Positions 27,634 through 38,143 of a stretch of 64,000 nt of DNA are shown piece after piece. Source of the DNA: Bacteroidales bacterium (GTDB lineage Bacteria > Bacteroidota > Bacteroidia > Bacteroidales > Paludibacteraceae); NCBI GenBank assembly GCA_015061115.1, contig SUXE01000007.1, positions 57,132-121,131 on the forward strand, given 5' to 3'. The stretch's first letter is position 1. Each line of letters begins with the position of its first letter. Below the pieces are notes generated by a model that made no database searches, had not been told where the DNA came from, and was given only the letters and a program-made list of their open reading frames with translations. A program made the translations under genes and the position numbers.

Positions 27634-27636
27634 TAT

Positions 27637-30489
27637 TTATTTGTTGTTGGTATCAAGTTTAGCTGCCTGAGCCTTGGCATTGTTAACGATCTTGTCTCCG
27701 TTTGCAGTAGCCTCCTGCACAAGTTGAGCCGACTTCTCTTTTGCTTTCTTCACCAATACATCGCCTGATTTCTTGGCTGCGGCTTTCTGTATAGGATTCT
27801 TAGCATCTTTCTGCAATTTAGCTGACTGCTCTTCAGCCTCCTGCACCAATTTGTCTCCGCTCTTCTGAGCTGTCTCAATCAGTTTAGCACGCTGGCTCTC
27901 TGCCTCAGCGATAAGTTTTGCCTTCTGCTTCTCAATCTCCTCGTTGACCTTAGCCTTAGCTTCCTCAACCTTCTCTGTCACTTTCTCTTTGACTTTCTCT
28001 TTCACGTCTCCAATCATGCTGGCTGCAGAAATCTTAACTTCTGGCTGTTCGAATGTTCCGCCGACATTCACGTCGAAACCAACTTTGTCGATCACCTTGC
28101 CTGCCTTGCCTGGCACTTCCTGAGGAAGGACAATTTTTGCGACATAACCTAATGTTCTGTCCAAACCAGACCATCCAGAAACGTTCAATGTGGCATTGTT
28201 GATGAATGTCTCAAATGGGTCAATCTCAAGTTTGCCATCTTTGATCACAAATGATATGTTCAAATCCTTCACCTGTGGATTCTTCAAAGCTGAAAGACCG
28301 ACTTTGTCAGCCACTTTTGTGAATGCTGGCACATTTGTCAATCCCATGTTGGCAGTCTTGAATGAACCCTTCGCGTTGATTGTCTGCATGATAGGAGAAA
28401 GGTCTTTTCCATTGATAGCGGATGAGAATTTTCCAGACATGCTGAATTTTCCAGATGCGTCAGAGAATAGAGGAACAAGACGGTGGGCTGTTCTTACTTT
28501 TGTGAACACCTCGCTCAGATTCATTTCCTTCACGTTCACATCAGCTGCTGCGAATGGCTTCAATGAGTCTCTTCCGTCAAATTCTCCGCTTGCAGTGAAT
28601 GATCCACCCATTGTGTTAGCCGACAAAGAATTCAGTTTTGCCACTGCATTCTTCAAAGAGATGTTTCCTTTGAAGTTGTCGATCTCAATCTTATCGTAGA
28701 TGATCTTGTTCATTCCCACATTCATCTTGAAGTCGATATTGTTAGGAATCTCAAGTGGACTTTCTGATTCTGTTACAGGAGCCTCTTCAAGTTCCTTCTC
28801 TTCAGGAGCACCCATAAGCTCATTTATATTCATGTAAGACGAGTTGACTGCCAACTCACCCTGGATTTCTTCGTTGCGAAGCACATACTGTAGGAAGTGT
28901 GTTAGTTTACCAGTCACAGCCAAATCACTCTTTCCAAGTTTCAAATTGGCGTCAAGTCCAACATTCTGAGTTGTGAAGTCAAGGTTCGCCTTGCCGATCT
29001 CAACATTGTATTCCAAATCCTTCATTGTCAAGACGAAATCGCTTAGTCCAAGTGAACCGTCTACTTTGAATTTGTCAAACTGCTCTTTCTCCACGTATGA
29101 CATCAAACCGGCTGCATCCAAGTCGGCAGAAAGTTTACCCTGAAGTTTTGCATCGTCGATATGCACCACCTCGCTGATTTTCTGGAAATCGATCAATCCC
29201 TTTGCAGAGAATGCGAAATCAGGATCAGAGATAAGTTTCTTTAGTTTTGCAGTCACATTGAATGGGTTGCCTGCAAGATTGAATCCGAATTTGTTGATGT
29301 CGACGATGATGTTGTCGGCTGTTCCACCGTCGTTCTTAGCGTTGATAGCCACATTGATATCCTTTAGTGCGCTTGGCAGATCAGGATATTTGAACATCGC
29401 CTCAGAGATTCCCAAATTGACGTCGAAGGCAGGCAACACGTCGCCATACATCTTACCCTTTGCTTCCGCATTTAGATTTACTTTTCCAGAAGTCTGGATG
29501 CTTTCGAAATCTTTTGCGTAGATAGCAGGGATAAGAGAAAGGATATGTTTGAACTCGATATTAGGAGTCGCAAGTTTGATATCCATGTCAATAACAGTGT
29601 CTATCAACTGTACGAAACCATCAAATGAGGCACTGATTTCGTTGAGAGAGATGTTGTTCTGTCCGAATGTGTATTTGTTGTTGTCAAGGTCAGCCTCGAC
29701 GTTGATGTCTGCTTTAATCTTAGCCTCAGACAAGTATGGGATTCCGCTCTGACGGACAGAAAGTTTTTCGATTCCAAGATCAGATTTGATTTTTGAAATG
29801 GCATCGCTTAGCTTTCCACTCATCTCGATATTGAAGTTCTCCACATTCGCACCAAGATTAGAAGAGTCAGAATAAGCTACTTTTCCAACGTTCAAACTTA
29901 AAGCATCGATGTTGGCAAGGGTAGTGAGACTAAGGTCAAGATCACCTTTCATGTTCAAATCTACCTTTTCAAGAGCTGCCACCATACGAGAAGGCATATC
30001 GTTGTATTTCACGTTCAAATTCTCGACAGAGATTTTTTCAAGAGCAAGCTTTACAGCTGATGCTGAAGTGTCTTCAGCAGCTGCCTCAGTTGAGTCGGAT
30101 GCCATGATGTCCCAGTTGGCATGGCCAAGAGTGTCGACTACAGCGTTGAGATAGGCATCTTTTATCTGCACCTTGTTGATCTGATAACTGTCGGATAGCA
30201 AACTTGAAAGGTTTACCACCACAGTGAATTCACCTACGTCGGCTAAAGTGTCTCCAGCGAAATTGTCTTTTCCGATGATTCCGAATTTCTCTGCGGTCAC
30301 ACTCGCGTTAGGGAAATTCTTAAAGAAACTGATTGAAACATCATTGAGATAAACTTCCGCATTCAACATTCCATTGATGCTTTCCAAAGCTATGTCTTTC
30401 GCTTTGTCTTTCAATAAAATAGGAGATACAAGCATAAGACCTACCAATGCCGCTACAACTCCTCCGAAAATTTTTAGTGCCTTCTTCAT
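27637..30489 (-). CDS. AsmA-family envelope protein with charged C-terminal tail
   Basis: A 950-residue protein anchored by an N-terminal helix (KIFGGVVAALVGLMLVSPIL). A long repetitive beta-strand region typical of AsmA/YhdP-like lipid-transfer or envelope-assembly proteins follows. The segments EVYLNDVSISFFKNFPNASV near the start and LNVSGWSGLDRTLGYVAKIV near residue 760 fit the AsmA N- and C-terminal regions. After about residue 800 comes a tail of some 130 residues made of Lys/Glu/Ala-rich helix (KEKVKEKVTEKVEEAKAKV and on). It is the first gene of the operon that continues with gldF, PPTase and ATP-grasp genes. Confidence 0.9.
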   Translation of the reverse strand: MKKALKIFGGVVAALVGLMLVSPILLKDKAKDIALESINGMLNAEVYLNDVSISFFKNFPNASVTAEKFGIIGKDNFAGDTLADVGEFTVVVNLSSLLSDSYQINKVQIKDAYLNAVVDTLGHANWDIMASDSTEAAAEDTSASAVKLALEKISVENLNVKYNDMPSRMVAALEKVDLNMKGDLDLSLTTLANIDALSLNVGKVAYSDSSNLGANVENFNIEMSGKLSDAISKIKSDLGIEKLSVRQSGIPYLSEAKIKADINVEADLDNNKYTFGQNNISLNEISASFDGFVQLIDTVIDMDIKLATPNIEFKHILSLIPAIYAKDFESIQTSGKVNLNAEAKGKMYGDVLPAFDVNLGISEAMFKYPDLPSALKDINVAINAKNDGGTADNIIVDINKFGFNLAGNPFNVTAKLKKLISDPDFAFSAKGLIDFQKISEVVHIDDAKLQGKLSADLDAAGLMSYVEKEQFDKFKVDGSLGLSDFVLTMKDLEYNVEIGKANLDFTTQNVGLDANLKLGKSDLAVTGKLTHFLQYVLRNEEIQGELAVNSSYMNINELMGAPEEKELEEAPVTESESPLEIPNNIDFKMNVGMNKIIYDKIEIDNFKGNISLKNAVAKLNSLSANTMGGSFTASGEFDGRDSLKPFAAADVNVKEMNLSEVFTKVRTAHRLVPLFSDASGKFSMSGKFSSAINGKDLSPIMQTINAKGSFKTANMGLTNVPAFTKVADKVGLSALKNPQVKDLNISFVIKDGKLEIDPFETFINNATLNVSGWSGLDRTLGYVAKIVLPQEVPGKAGKVIDKVGFDVNVGGTFEQPEVKISAASMIGDVKEKVKEKVTEKVEEAKAKVNEEIEKQKAKLIAEAESQRAKLIETAQKSGDKLVQEAEEQSAKLQKDAKNPIQKAAAKKSGDVLVKKAKEKSAQLVQEATANGDKIVNNAKAQAAKLDTNNK

Positions 30490-30509
30490 TGCTTTTGATT
30501 TTTATCTGT

Positions 30510-30518
30510 GCAAAAATA
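30510..30518 (-). promoter_or_regulatory. Putative -7 box of the AsmA operon
   Basis: The minus strand reads TATTTTTGC, an exact -7 match 21 nt upstream of the AsmA ATG. No clear -33 TTTG is seen at the usual distance. Confidence 0.5.
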
Positions 30519-30737
30519 ATAAATTTTTGGTTTATAGCTCTTTCTTGGAGAGGAATAATATGTATGATATAATAGAGATGTGGAGTGATTTATATCAATT
30601 TCGATTTTTATGACATTTTGAGTGTCCTTTATGTCATTTCTCAAGGAAAATGGGATGAGCGAAATACCCATCCCATCATTGATTTTATCTAAAAATTAAG
30701 AAAACTGACTTTCGCATAAGTTAAATCATCAATTGGT

Positions 30738-33700
30738 TTATCTGATGATTGCTTTTGTGCCACCTGCAATATAGATTCCAGATTGCAATCCTGATACAGT
30801 AGTCAAACCTTCGTCGTAAATGACGCTCTCAATTGATTTTCCGTTGACGTCATAGATTGTGATGTGACCTTTTTGAGTAGACTGGATAAATAGGTCTTTT
30901 CCGTCAGAATAGATGGTCAATGAGTTTGGTTGAGGCTGCATTACGTCGGATGATTTCGACAAATCTCCCTTCTTAAATTTAGGATAACCGTCGTTAGGAT
31001 CTTTCTCCCAATTTGCGTAAACGATTTCCGACTGAGCGGCATTCATCGAGTCAACCCATTGGTTCATCTCTTTCAAGAAAGCTTCTGATTTGATATAATC
31101 AGTGGAAGTGCCGACGACGGGATCCTTGACTATGACAGCTGGCGACAATACGGTGTCCACAAAGCAATGAGATATGTTGGCGATATCCTCACTGCAGAAT
31201 AGGATAGGGAATTCCTTTTTTGTGTTGTTGGAAGACATGATTGAATATCCATTCTTAACAGATGTCGTGTTTCCTTTTTTGTTGTCGACACCTCTGACAA
31301 ATGCATAATTAGGGAATTCTCTTCTGTTATCCGTTATATTTCCGATATTATAGCAGTTTTCAATTTTACAATTCCATGCAGAAGCACATATAGCGGCTAT
31401 ATTCGTTTTAGTTAAAGCTACAAAATCAGCCTCTGTTCCACAGTTGACGATGGTTGAGTTTTCTGCATGACCAATCATAGCCGTCTCTTTTTCAGATCCG
31501 AGAAGTGAATTCTTCAACACCAGATTTTTAATAGTGGCGTTCTTTATAGAAAGGAACAACACTGCGTTTTTATAGTAACATGGAATAGTGCTTCCAAATA
31601 AATTGCTGATTTTATGACCAGTGCCATCAAAGATTCCCTCATAAGATGAAGTGTCTTTGAAAACCATGTCGTCTTCATGATGAACGAAATAATTAGAGTA
31701 TGAACCGATAGGGATCCAGTTATTGTCGCCATTTAATTCATATTCCAAATCAATGTCATTTGTCATACGGACATTAAGTTTGGTTGCTCCATTGTTGACT
31801 GCATCACGGAAATAACATAGGTCTGCCTTATTGTTGATGAGGTATACGCCGTCTGTGTCTTGTGTGAGTGCAAAAGCATCGTTTATTGCGACAGATACTC
31901 GGACTGTTGTGTCTGATTTGATATTTTTACCGTCAAAACCGTTCTCCATTACATAATCCAATCCTTCGAATGTAGATTTTGGCAATTCAATTGTGCCGTC
32001 TTGAGAAATCTCGTTAGCGATGTATGCTCCGACAAAACGTACAATATATCCAGGTGTTGGCTTAAGTTTCACATTTTTGAAACGAGGAAAACCATCCTCA
32101 TCTTGTTCCCATGAGAGTAACTTTATCTCAACTGTTTTATGAGTGTTTGATTCGATATTGTTATACTCAAATCCCTTAATAGATACGTATTTGTTTAATG
32201 TGTCGGTTACTGTTCCACTTGTGAAAGAAGATGAGTCCAAATTCATTATCAGATTATCTTTGTAAATGTCTCCATCTCTTTTTAGATTGTAGCAGTTATG
32301 CACTGAATTTTGTTTATATGTATCCTCTTCTCCTACAAATACATTGATAGAATCTTTCAGTAGGCCTGCATTATAGAAATTATTGCCATCCACTTCAGAA
32401 TGAAATTTGCAGACAGAAGAAACTCCATTTGAAATGATTTTTCCTCGGTTGTAGCAATTGGTCATGTCATAGGATTTCCATCCCAAAGCATTGCTTTTAG
32501 CTACGCACAGACCATAATTACTGCAATTGATGATGTTTTCGCTATTTAAGGTTAAAGCTGCTACTTCATTATTTCCAATTACGATACCTTCGAAATTACA
32601 ATCATGCATGATTCTGCAATTGATTGCAAATCCTGCTAAATTTTGATATCCTTTTATATAGGCATTTGTCAATGTTAGATTTTTAATAGATTGTATATCA
32701 GAAAAAAGAGCTTCCTTAAATCCACATTCTGAGGAAATAAATAGATTAGAGATTGTGTGACCAGCACCGTCAAAAATTTGTTCTGGCGCATTGATAGGTT
32801 CCCAATTAATTGTGTCTCCATTGATGATGCCACATACGGAGCTGAGGTCAATGTCTGCGGAAAGACGGCCATTTATTGGGAATTTCATATTTGAACTCAG
32901 ATAATAATTATAGCTATTTCGTCTTTTCTCCACTATGTTTTTATAAATCACCAAATCTTCAGCAGTATTTATTAGAAAGAATTTGTCGGTGTCTTGCTTT
33001 AGTTTGCTGATTATAGATACATAAACGGTTGTGTCATTTGATATTTTATCATTTTCCAAATGACCGAAATCATATTCATATAATGTTGGAGCATCTGATT
33101 TCGGTAATGAGACAGTTTTGTTTTTGACTAATTCAAACCCTATGTATGCGCCTTCGAATTTTACAATTGTATCATTAGTAGGTTGTAAATCAACATGCTC
33201 AAAACGAGGAAATCCATCTTCACCTTGAACCCATGAAAGAAGTTTGCAGCTGTCGTTTGAATTTTGTTTTACATATTTATTAAGGGAATCAGTCACAGTG
33301 CCATCTTTGAACTTTGAATAGGGGAGAATGTGACAATCTATTTTATCATTTGGTTCGTCGTTAGGAGTGGATACATTGTCTAAGACATACCCAGATGACA
33401 ATTCGCTGTCATATGAATCCAATAATCCATGGCTTTTGATGTTGGCATCTGTTTTTCCGGCGTTGTAGAGATTACCTTGTTTGCAGTCTGATGTGCCATT
33501 GAACGCTGCTACAAAGCCAGTGCCGTAAAGTTTACCTCTGTTGTAGCTGTTTTCAACATGATTTCGTACAACCATTCCATAAACATAAAGGTTACCCAAA
33601 CAGCATCCATAATTACTGCTGTTTATTAGAGTGTCGCATTCCATGACGTAGGTCTTATCGCCTCCCATCACAATTCCTTCAAAATGACAATTGTTGATCT

Positions 33701-34118
33701 TTGTGGCCTTGGCAAATCCAATAGCTTCACCATAAGTAGTCTTGACATAGGCGTTCTTCAGAGTCAGATTGTCAACATGATTTAATCCGGTTATAAATCC
33801 AACATTATTGTATTTGGATGAATTGATATACAAGTTTGAAATGGTATGTCCTGCACCGTCTAATGAGCATTTGTAGGAATAAATAGGGTTCCAACTGATT
33901 GTGTCTCCGTTGATGATTCCACACACTGAGCTAAGGTCAATATCGGCAGCTAGACGTCCGTTTACGACTTCTCTTTTTTCACAGGCTTCTCTGTATTGGA
34001 CAAGTTCATCAGCATTGTGAATCAAATAATAGCCGTCTTTGTCACGCTCCAAAGCGGAAAGTGTAAAAGGCAGTGTTAAACACATCATTGCTAATGATGT
34101 AAGTAATCCAGGTCTCAT
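30738..34118 (-). CDS. Large secreted GLUG-repeat surface protein with T9SS sorting domain
   Basis: A 1126-residue exported protein. The N-terminus has a signal-like segment (LLTSLAMMCLTLPFTLSA). The body is three successive modules, near residues 25-380, 380-760 and 765-1050. Each starts with a YLIHNADELVQYR-like block and contains the GLUG-type signature DGAGHTISNLYI or DGTGHKISNLF, followed by right-handed beta-helix-like repeats. The last 70 residues (HITIYDVNGKSIESVIYD, SGLQSGIYIAGGTKAIIR) match type IX secretion type A sorting domains. It should therefore be exported through the outer membrane and cell-attached. Ligand is unknown; adhesion is a guess. Confidence 0.9.
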   Translation of the reverse strand: MRPGLLTSLAMMCLTLPFTLSALERDKDGYYLIHNADELVQYREACEKREVVNGRLAADIDLSSVCGIINGDTISWNPIYSYKCSLDGAGHTISNLYINSSKYNNVGFITGLNHVDNLTLKNAYVKTTYGEAIGFAKATKINNCHFEGIVMGGDKTYVMECDTLINSSNYGCCLGNLYVYGMVVRNHVENSYNRGKLYGTGFVAAFNGTSDCKQGNLYNAGKTDANIKSHGLLDSYDSELSSGYVLDNVSTPNDEPNDKIDCHILPYSKFKDGTVTDSLNKYVKQNSNDSCKLLSWVQGEDGFPRFEHVDLQPTNDTIVKFEGAYIGFELVKNKTVSLPKSDAPTLYEYDFGHLENDKISNDTTVYVSIISKLKQDTDKFFLINTAEDLVIYKNIVEKRRNSYNYYLSSNMKFPINGRLSADIDLSSVCGIINGDTINWEPINAPEQIFDGAGHTISNLFISSECGFKEALFSDIQSIKNLTLTNAYIKGYQNLAGFAINCRIMHDCNFEGIVIGNNEVAALTLNSENIINCSNYGLCVAKSNALGWKSYDMTNCYNRGKIISNGVSSVCKFHSEVDGNNFYNAGLLKDSINVFVGEEDTYKQNSVHNCYNLKRDGDIYKDNLIMNLDSSSFTSGTVTDTLNKYVSIKGFEYNNIESNTHKTVEIKLLSWEQDEDGFPRFKNVKLKPTPGYIVRFVGAYIANEISQDGTIELPKSTFEGLDYVMENGFDGKNIKSDTTVRVSVAINDAFALTQDTDGVYLINNKADLCYFRDAVNNGATKLNVRMTNDIDLEYELNGDNNWIPIGSYSNYFVHHEDDMVFKDTSSYEGIFDGTGHKISNLFGSTIPCYYKNAVLFLSIKNATIKNLVLKNSLLGSEKETAMIGHAENSTIVNCGTEADFVALTKTNIAAICASAWNCKIENCYNIGNITDNRREFPNYAFVRGVDNKKGNTTSVKNGYSIMSSNNTKKEFPILFCSEDIANISHCFVDTVLSPAVIVKDPVVGTSTDYIKSEAFLKEMNQWVDSMNAAQSEIVYANWEKDPNDGYPKFKKGDLSKSSDVMQPQPNSLTIYSDGKDLFIQSTQKGHITIYDVNGKSIESVIYDEGLTTVSGLQSGIYIAGGTKAIIR

Positions 34119-34532
34119 GATGTATAATGTATTAGTTATTAGTGTTTTTATAAATAAATATCCGCATTTCGCATATCAGCAGGTATTTGTTCGCAATAAT
34201 TTAAATGTGTTTTTGCATGTATTCGTATATGAAAAACATGCAAAATCCACAATGTTTTGCAAAAGTATTGTTTTATTCTTTAAAATGAAAATATCTGTTG
34301 TGAAATATTACATGTGCTGTTGTATCCGTTTTTTATAAAGGTTAAGTGAGCAATGTATATAAATGAATAAATTCCGCGATTTGTATGAGATATTGGCCTC
34401 GATTTGTTAGTTCAAAACAAATTAACGGTGCACTATTGGCTGAAATAGTAAATAAATGATTATCTTTGTGTTTTAAAGTTGGAAAAACGTGGTTAAAACG
34501 AAAATAAAAATAAATAGATATATAAATCAGTA
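34119..34532. promoter_or_regulatory. Divergent promoter region between the GLUG protein and iorA
   Basis: The 414-bp spacer has no gene. On the minus strand TACTTTTGC (34259-34267 complement) is an exact -7 match that would give the surface-protein gene a leader of about 135 nt. On the plus strand TATCTTTG (34461-34468), with TTGG at 34436-34439 as an imperfect -33 box, fits a promoter for iorA with a leader of about 60 nt. No clear operator is seen. Confidence 0.5.
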
Positions 34533-36164
34533 ATGGAAAAAAAACTTTTACTTGGTGATGAAGCCGTTGCGTTGGGTGCGATACATGCGGGGTTAAGTGG
34601 CGTATATGCCTATCCTGGTACTCCATCCACCGAAATTACGGAGTTTATTCAAACAAATAAGGAGGCTATTGAACGAGGTGTCAGAAGTCGTTGGTGTACT
34701 AATGAGAAGACTGCGATGGAAGCAGCTTTGGGTATGAGCTATTGCGGTAAGAGAGCGTTGGTATGCATGAAACATGTAGGAATGAACGTATGTGCTGATG
34801 CATTTGTTAATAGTGCTATTACTGGTGTCAATGGAGGCGTGGTCGTTCTTGCGGCTGACGATCCGTCGATGCATTCCAGCCAAAATGAGCAAGATAGCCG
34901 TTTCTATGGTAAGTTTGCGATGATTCCTATCTTCGAGCCAAGTAACCAGCAGGAGGCTTACGATATGATGAGCAGCGCTTTTGAGCTTTCTGAGAGACTT
35001 AAAGAGCCTGTTTTGCTTCGTGTAGTTACTCGTTTGGCACACAGCCGTGCTGCTGTTGAGATTGGCAAGACTGCTGATCAGAACAAATTGAATCCTGCTA
35101 CTGACAATGCACACTGGGTGCTTTTGCCTGGTAACGCTCGTCGCAACTATTTGGATTTGATCGACAAGCAGAACGATATGATGAAGGCAAGTTGTGAGTC
35201 TTCTACAAACGACATTATTACTATTAATAATAGTGATAAGGGAAAATGGATCGGTATCGTTGCCTGTGGAATCGGTTACAATTATGTCCGTGAGGCTTTG
35301 AATGGTATCAAGGACAATGAGGATAACTATATGATCATGAAGCTTACTCAGTATCCTATGCCTGTTGAGGGTATCAAGCAGATGGCTGAGGTATGCTCTG
35401 AGATTTTGGTTGTAGAAGATGGTCAGCCAGTTGTTGAGGAGGAAGTAAAGAAGTTGGTTGACACTACATATAAGGTTGAGGGCCGTTTGACTGGTCGTCT
35501 TCCTCGTACAGGAGAGTTGAATCCTGATAATGTTTCTTTAGGATTAGGTAAGGAGAACAATCCTTTGTTCAAGCCTGCAAAGAATTTGGCTGGTCGTCCA
35601 CCTCAGTTGTGTCAGGGTTGTGGACACCGTGATGTCTATACAGCTTTGGGTGAAGTTGTTAAGGAGTATGAGAATGCACGTGTATTCGGTGATATCGGTT
35701 GCTATACATTGGGTGCATTGCCTCCATTCAAGGCTTTGGCAAGTTGCGTCGACATGGGTGCCAGCATCACAATGGCTAAGGGTGCTGCTGATGCAGGACT
35801 TTGGCCAGCAATCGCTGTGATTGGCGACTCTACTTTCACACATAGCGGTATGACGGGATTGTTGGATGCTGTGAACGACAACAGCAACGTCACTATTATC
35901 ATCAGCGACAATTTGACAACAGGTATGACAGGAGGACAGGATAGCGCCGGCTTGAACAAGTATGAGGCTATCTGTCTTGGTTTGGGTGTCGATCCGGATC
36001 ATGTCCGTGTGGTTGTTCCATTGCCAAAGAATATGCCAGAGATCACACAGATTTTGCGTGAGGAGATCAATTATAAGGGAGTGAGTGTCATTATCCCACG
36101 TCGTGAATGTATTCAGGTGGCAGCACGCCATGCCCGTGAACGTGCTAAGCAAAATAATAAATAA
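34533..36164 (+). CDS. iorA: Indolepyruvate:ferredoxin oxidoreductase, alpha subunit
   Basis: Catalytic thiamine-diphosphate subunit that converts aryl-pyruvates and CoA to aryl-acetyl-CoA, CO2 and reduced ferredoxin, or the reverse. The 543 residues contain the pyruvate-binding N-terminal part (LLGDEAVALGAIHAGLSGVY, YPGTPSTEITEF). The TPP-binding half has CQGCGHRDVYTALGE, GDIGCYTLGALPP, and the metal loop GDSTFTHSGMTG. Classical IorA proteins carry a two-cluster ferredoxin domain at the C-terminus; this one ends without any CxxCxxC motif, so electrons must leave by another route. First gene of the iorA-iorB-paaK-aminotransferase-thioesterase unit. Confidence 0.93.
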   Translation: MEKKLLLGDEAVALGAIHAGLSGVYAYPGTPSTEITEFIQTNKEAIERGVRSRWCTNEKTAMEAALGMSYCGKRALVCMKHVGMNVCADAFVNSAITGVNGGVVVLAADDPSMHSSQNEQDSRFYGKFAMIPIFEPSNQQEAYDMMSSAFELSERLKEPVLLRVVTRLAHSRAAVEIGKTADQNKLNPATDNAHWVLLPGNARRNYLDLIDKQNDMMKASCESSTNDIITINNSDKGKWIGIVACGIGYNYVREALNGIKDNEDNYMIMKLTQYPMPVEGIKQMAEVCSEILVVEDGQPVVEEEVKKLVDTTYKVEGRLTGRLPRTGELNPDNVSLGLGKENNPLFKPAKNLAGRPPQLCQGCGHRDVYTALGEVVKEYENARVFGDIGCYTLGALPPFKALASCVDMGASITMAKGAADAGLWPAIAVIGDSTFTHSGMTGLLDAVNDNSNVTIIISDNLTTGMTGGQDSAGLNKYEAICLGLGVDPDHVRVVVPLPKNMPEITQILREEINYKGVSVIIPRRECIQVAARHARERAKQNNK

Positions 36165-36173
36165 GAGTAAGAA

Positions 36174-36749
36174 ATGAAAAAGGATATTATACTTTGCGGA
36201 GTAGGAGGTCAGGGAATCCTTTCTATCGCAACTATCATAGGTGAGGCTGCTACTGAGGCTGGTATCAATTTGAAGCAGGCTGAGGTTCACGGAATGAGCC
36301 AACGAGGAGGAGATGTTCAGAGTAATCTTAGATTGTCTACAGAGCCAATCTGGAGCGACCAGATTCCTACAGGTGAGGCTGACGTCATCATCAGCATGGA
36401 GCCAATGGAGGCACTTCGTTATATCACTTATCTAAGACCAGATGGAATGATCGTGACAAGCAACAAGTCTTTTGTCAACATTCCTAACTATCCTGATGAA
36501 GAAGCTTTGAAGAGTGAGTTGAATTCGTTGCCAAACGTTCAGCTTGATATCGAGGCTATCGCTGCGGAGTTGAAGAGCGCAAAGAGTGCCAACATGGTGC
36601 TTTTGGGAATGGCTGCTCCTTATATCGAGGTGTTGAGTATTGAGCAGTTGCGTAAGGCTGTCAGTGTGATATTCGCTCGTAAGGGTGAGGCTGTTGTTGA
36701 AGCTAACTTGAGAGCTTTCGACCGTGGTGTTGAAGCGTCGAAAAAATAA
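36174..36749 (+). CDS. iorB: Indolepyruvate:ferredoxin oxidoreductase, beta subunit
   Basis: Gamma-type domain of the 2-oxoacid:ferredoxin oxidoreductase family, 191 residues. The Rossmann-like N-terminus reads DIILCGVGGQGILSIATIIG and is followed by AEVHGMSQRGGDVQSNLR, both typical of IorB. It pairs with IorA to form the active enzyme and starts 9 nt after it. The C-terminal AVSVIFARKGEAVVEANLRAF segment is usual for the family. Confidence 0.95.
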   Translation: MKKDIILCGVGGQGILSIATIIGEAATEAGINLKQAEVHGMSQRGGDVQSNLRLSTEPIWSDQIPTGEADVIISMEPMEALRYITYLRPDGMIVTSNKSFVNIPNYPDEEALKSELNSLPNVQLDIEAIAAELKSAKSANMVLLGMAAPYIEVLSIEQLRKAVSVIFARKGEAVVEANLRAFDRGVEASKK

Positions 36750-36775
36750 AATCTAATATTCATTAAATCACAAAA

Positions 36776-38083
36776 ATGATACATAATCCGGAAATAGAGT
36801 GCATGAGTCGTGAGGACATGCGCAAATTACAGAGTGAGCGTCTTATCAAAACAGTGAAGACTTGTTATGATAAGGTTCCGTTCTACAGAAGAAAAATGGA
36901 TGAACTTGGAGTTAAGCCAGAGGACATCAAAAGCATTGACGATATTAATAAATTGCCTTTCACTACAAAGCATGATCTTCGTGATGAGTATCCTTTTGGA
37001 TTGCAGGCAGTGCCAATGACAGATGTGCGCCGTATCCATGCCTCTTCCGGTACAACAGGAAAACCTGTGGTTGATACTTACACTGACAATGATATCGCAA
37101 ATTGGTCAGAAGGTGTCGCTCGTGTGTTGGCTGCTGGTAATGTCGGTCATGGTGACATTGTTCAGGTGGCTTACGGTTACGGTCTGTTCACAGGTGGTTT
37201 GGGTGCTCATGATGGAGCAAACAAGCGTGGAGCTGTTCAGTTGCCTATCTCTGCCGGTAATTCAGAGAAGCAGATCATGTTGATGAAGGATTTCGGTACT
37301 TCAGTTCTTTGCTGTACTCCTTCATACGCTTTGCATTTGGCTGAGTGTATTGAGAAGAGTGATAAGGTTAACATTGAGGATTTGAAACTTCGTGTCGGTT
37401 TCTTCGGTGCTGAGCCTTGGACAGAGGGAATGCGTAAGGAGTTGGAGGATAAACTTCGTATCAAAGCAATCGATATCTATGGTTTGACTGAGATGTCAGG
37501 ACCTGGAGTCGGTGGTGAGTGTGAGTGCCAGAACGGTACACACCTTTGGGAGGATATGTTCTTCCCTGAAATCATCAATCCAGACACATTGGAGCCTGTC
37601 GCTCCAGGTGAGTTTGGTGAGTTGGTTTTCACATCTTTGTGCAAGGAGGCTATGCCTATCCTTCGTTACCGTACTCGTGATTTGACTCGTTTGATCTACG
37701 AGCCATGTAAGTGTGGTCGTACAGCTGTTCGTATGGACCGTATTTTGGGCCGTTCAGATGATATGATGATCATCCGTGGTGTGAATGTGTTCCCATCTCA
37801 GATCGAAACAGTTTTGACTGAGTTCCCTACTTACACTCCATACTACTTCATCACTGTTGATCGTAAGAACAACGAGGATACATTCGATTTGGATGTTGAG
37901 CTTCGTGAGGAGTTCTATTCTCCTAACCCAGCTAAGCAGATGCCATTTATCAAGCCTCTTTACGACCGTATCGTGAGTCTTGTCGGTATCAAGCCTAATA
38001 TCCATATTTTGCCTCCAGGAAGTATTGAACGTTCTACAGGTAAGGCAAAGCATGTTAACGACAAACGTGTGTTTAAGAATTAA
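36776..38083 (+). CDS. paaK: Phenylacetate-CoA ligase
   Basis: AMP-forming acyl-CoA ligase that links an aryl acetate to coenzyme A. The 435 residues have the family features: ASSGTTGKPVV (about 89-99, ATP-binding), DIYGLTEMSGPGVGGECE, and RTRDLTRLIYEPCKCGRT with a Cys pair. GRSDDMMIIRGVNVFPSQIE precedes the C-terminal cap ending RSTGKAKHV. It follows iorB after 26 nt. With IorAB it can couple aryl-pyruvate decarboxylation to ATP use or, if reversed, assimilate exogenous aryl acetates into aromatic amino acids. Confidence 0.95.
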   Translation: MIHNPEIECMSREDMRKLQSERLIKTVKTCYDKVPFYRRKMDELGVKPEDIKSIDDINKLPFTTKHDLRDEYPFGLQAVPMTDVRRIHASSGTTGKPVVDTYTDNDIANWSEGVARVLAAGNVGHGDIVQVAYGYGLFTGGLGAHDGANKRGAVQLPISAGNSEKQIMLMKDFGTSVLCCTPSYALHLAECIEKSDKVNIEDLKLRVGFFGAEPWTEGMRKELEDKLRIKAIDIYGLTEMSGPGVGGECECQNGTHLWEDMFFPEIINPDTLEPVAPGEFGELVFTSLCKEAMPILRYRTRDLTRLIYEPCKCGRTAVRMDRILGRSDDMMIIRGVNVFPSQIETVLTEFPTYTPYYFITVDRKNNEDTFDLDVELREEFYSPNPAKQMPFIKPLYDRIVSLVGIKPNIHILPPGSIERSTGKAKHVNDKRVFKN

Positions 38084-38096
38084 TAATTGAAAAGTT

Positions 38097-38117
38097 GGGG
38101 GAGCAGTTTTGCTCCCC
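38097..38117 (+). terminator. Hairpin between paaK and the aminotransferase gene
   Basis: GGGGAGCA (38098-38105) and TGCTCCCC (38110-38117) form a perfect 8-bp stem with a 4-nt loop. No T-run follows, so it may act as an mRNA stability or attenuation element and not a full terminator. Confidence 0.45.
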
Positions 38118-38143
38118 TAATTAATAACTAAAAATCAAAGGTT

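Noticed and set aside
35544-36302. 252-codon antisense frame over iorA and iorB
   Set aside because: It is opposite two conserved genes and has a composition typical of a complement-strand shadow.
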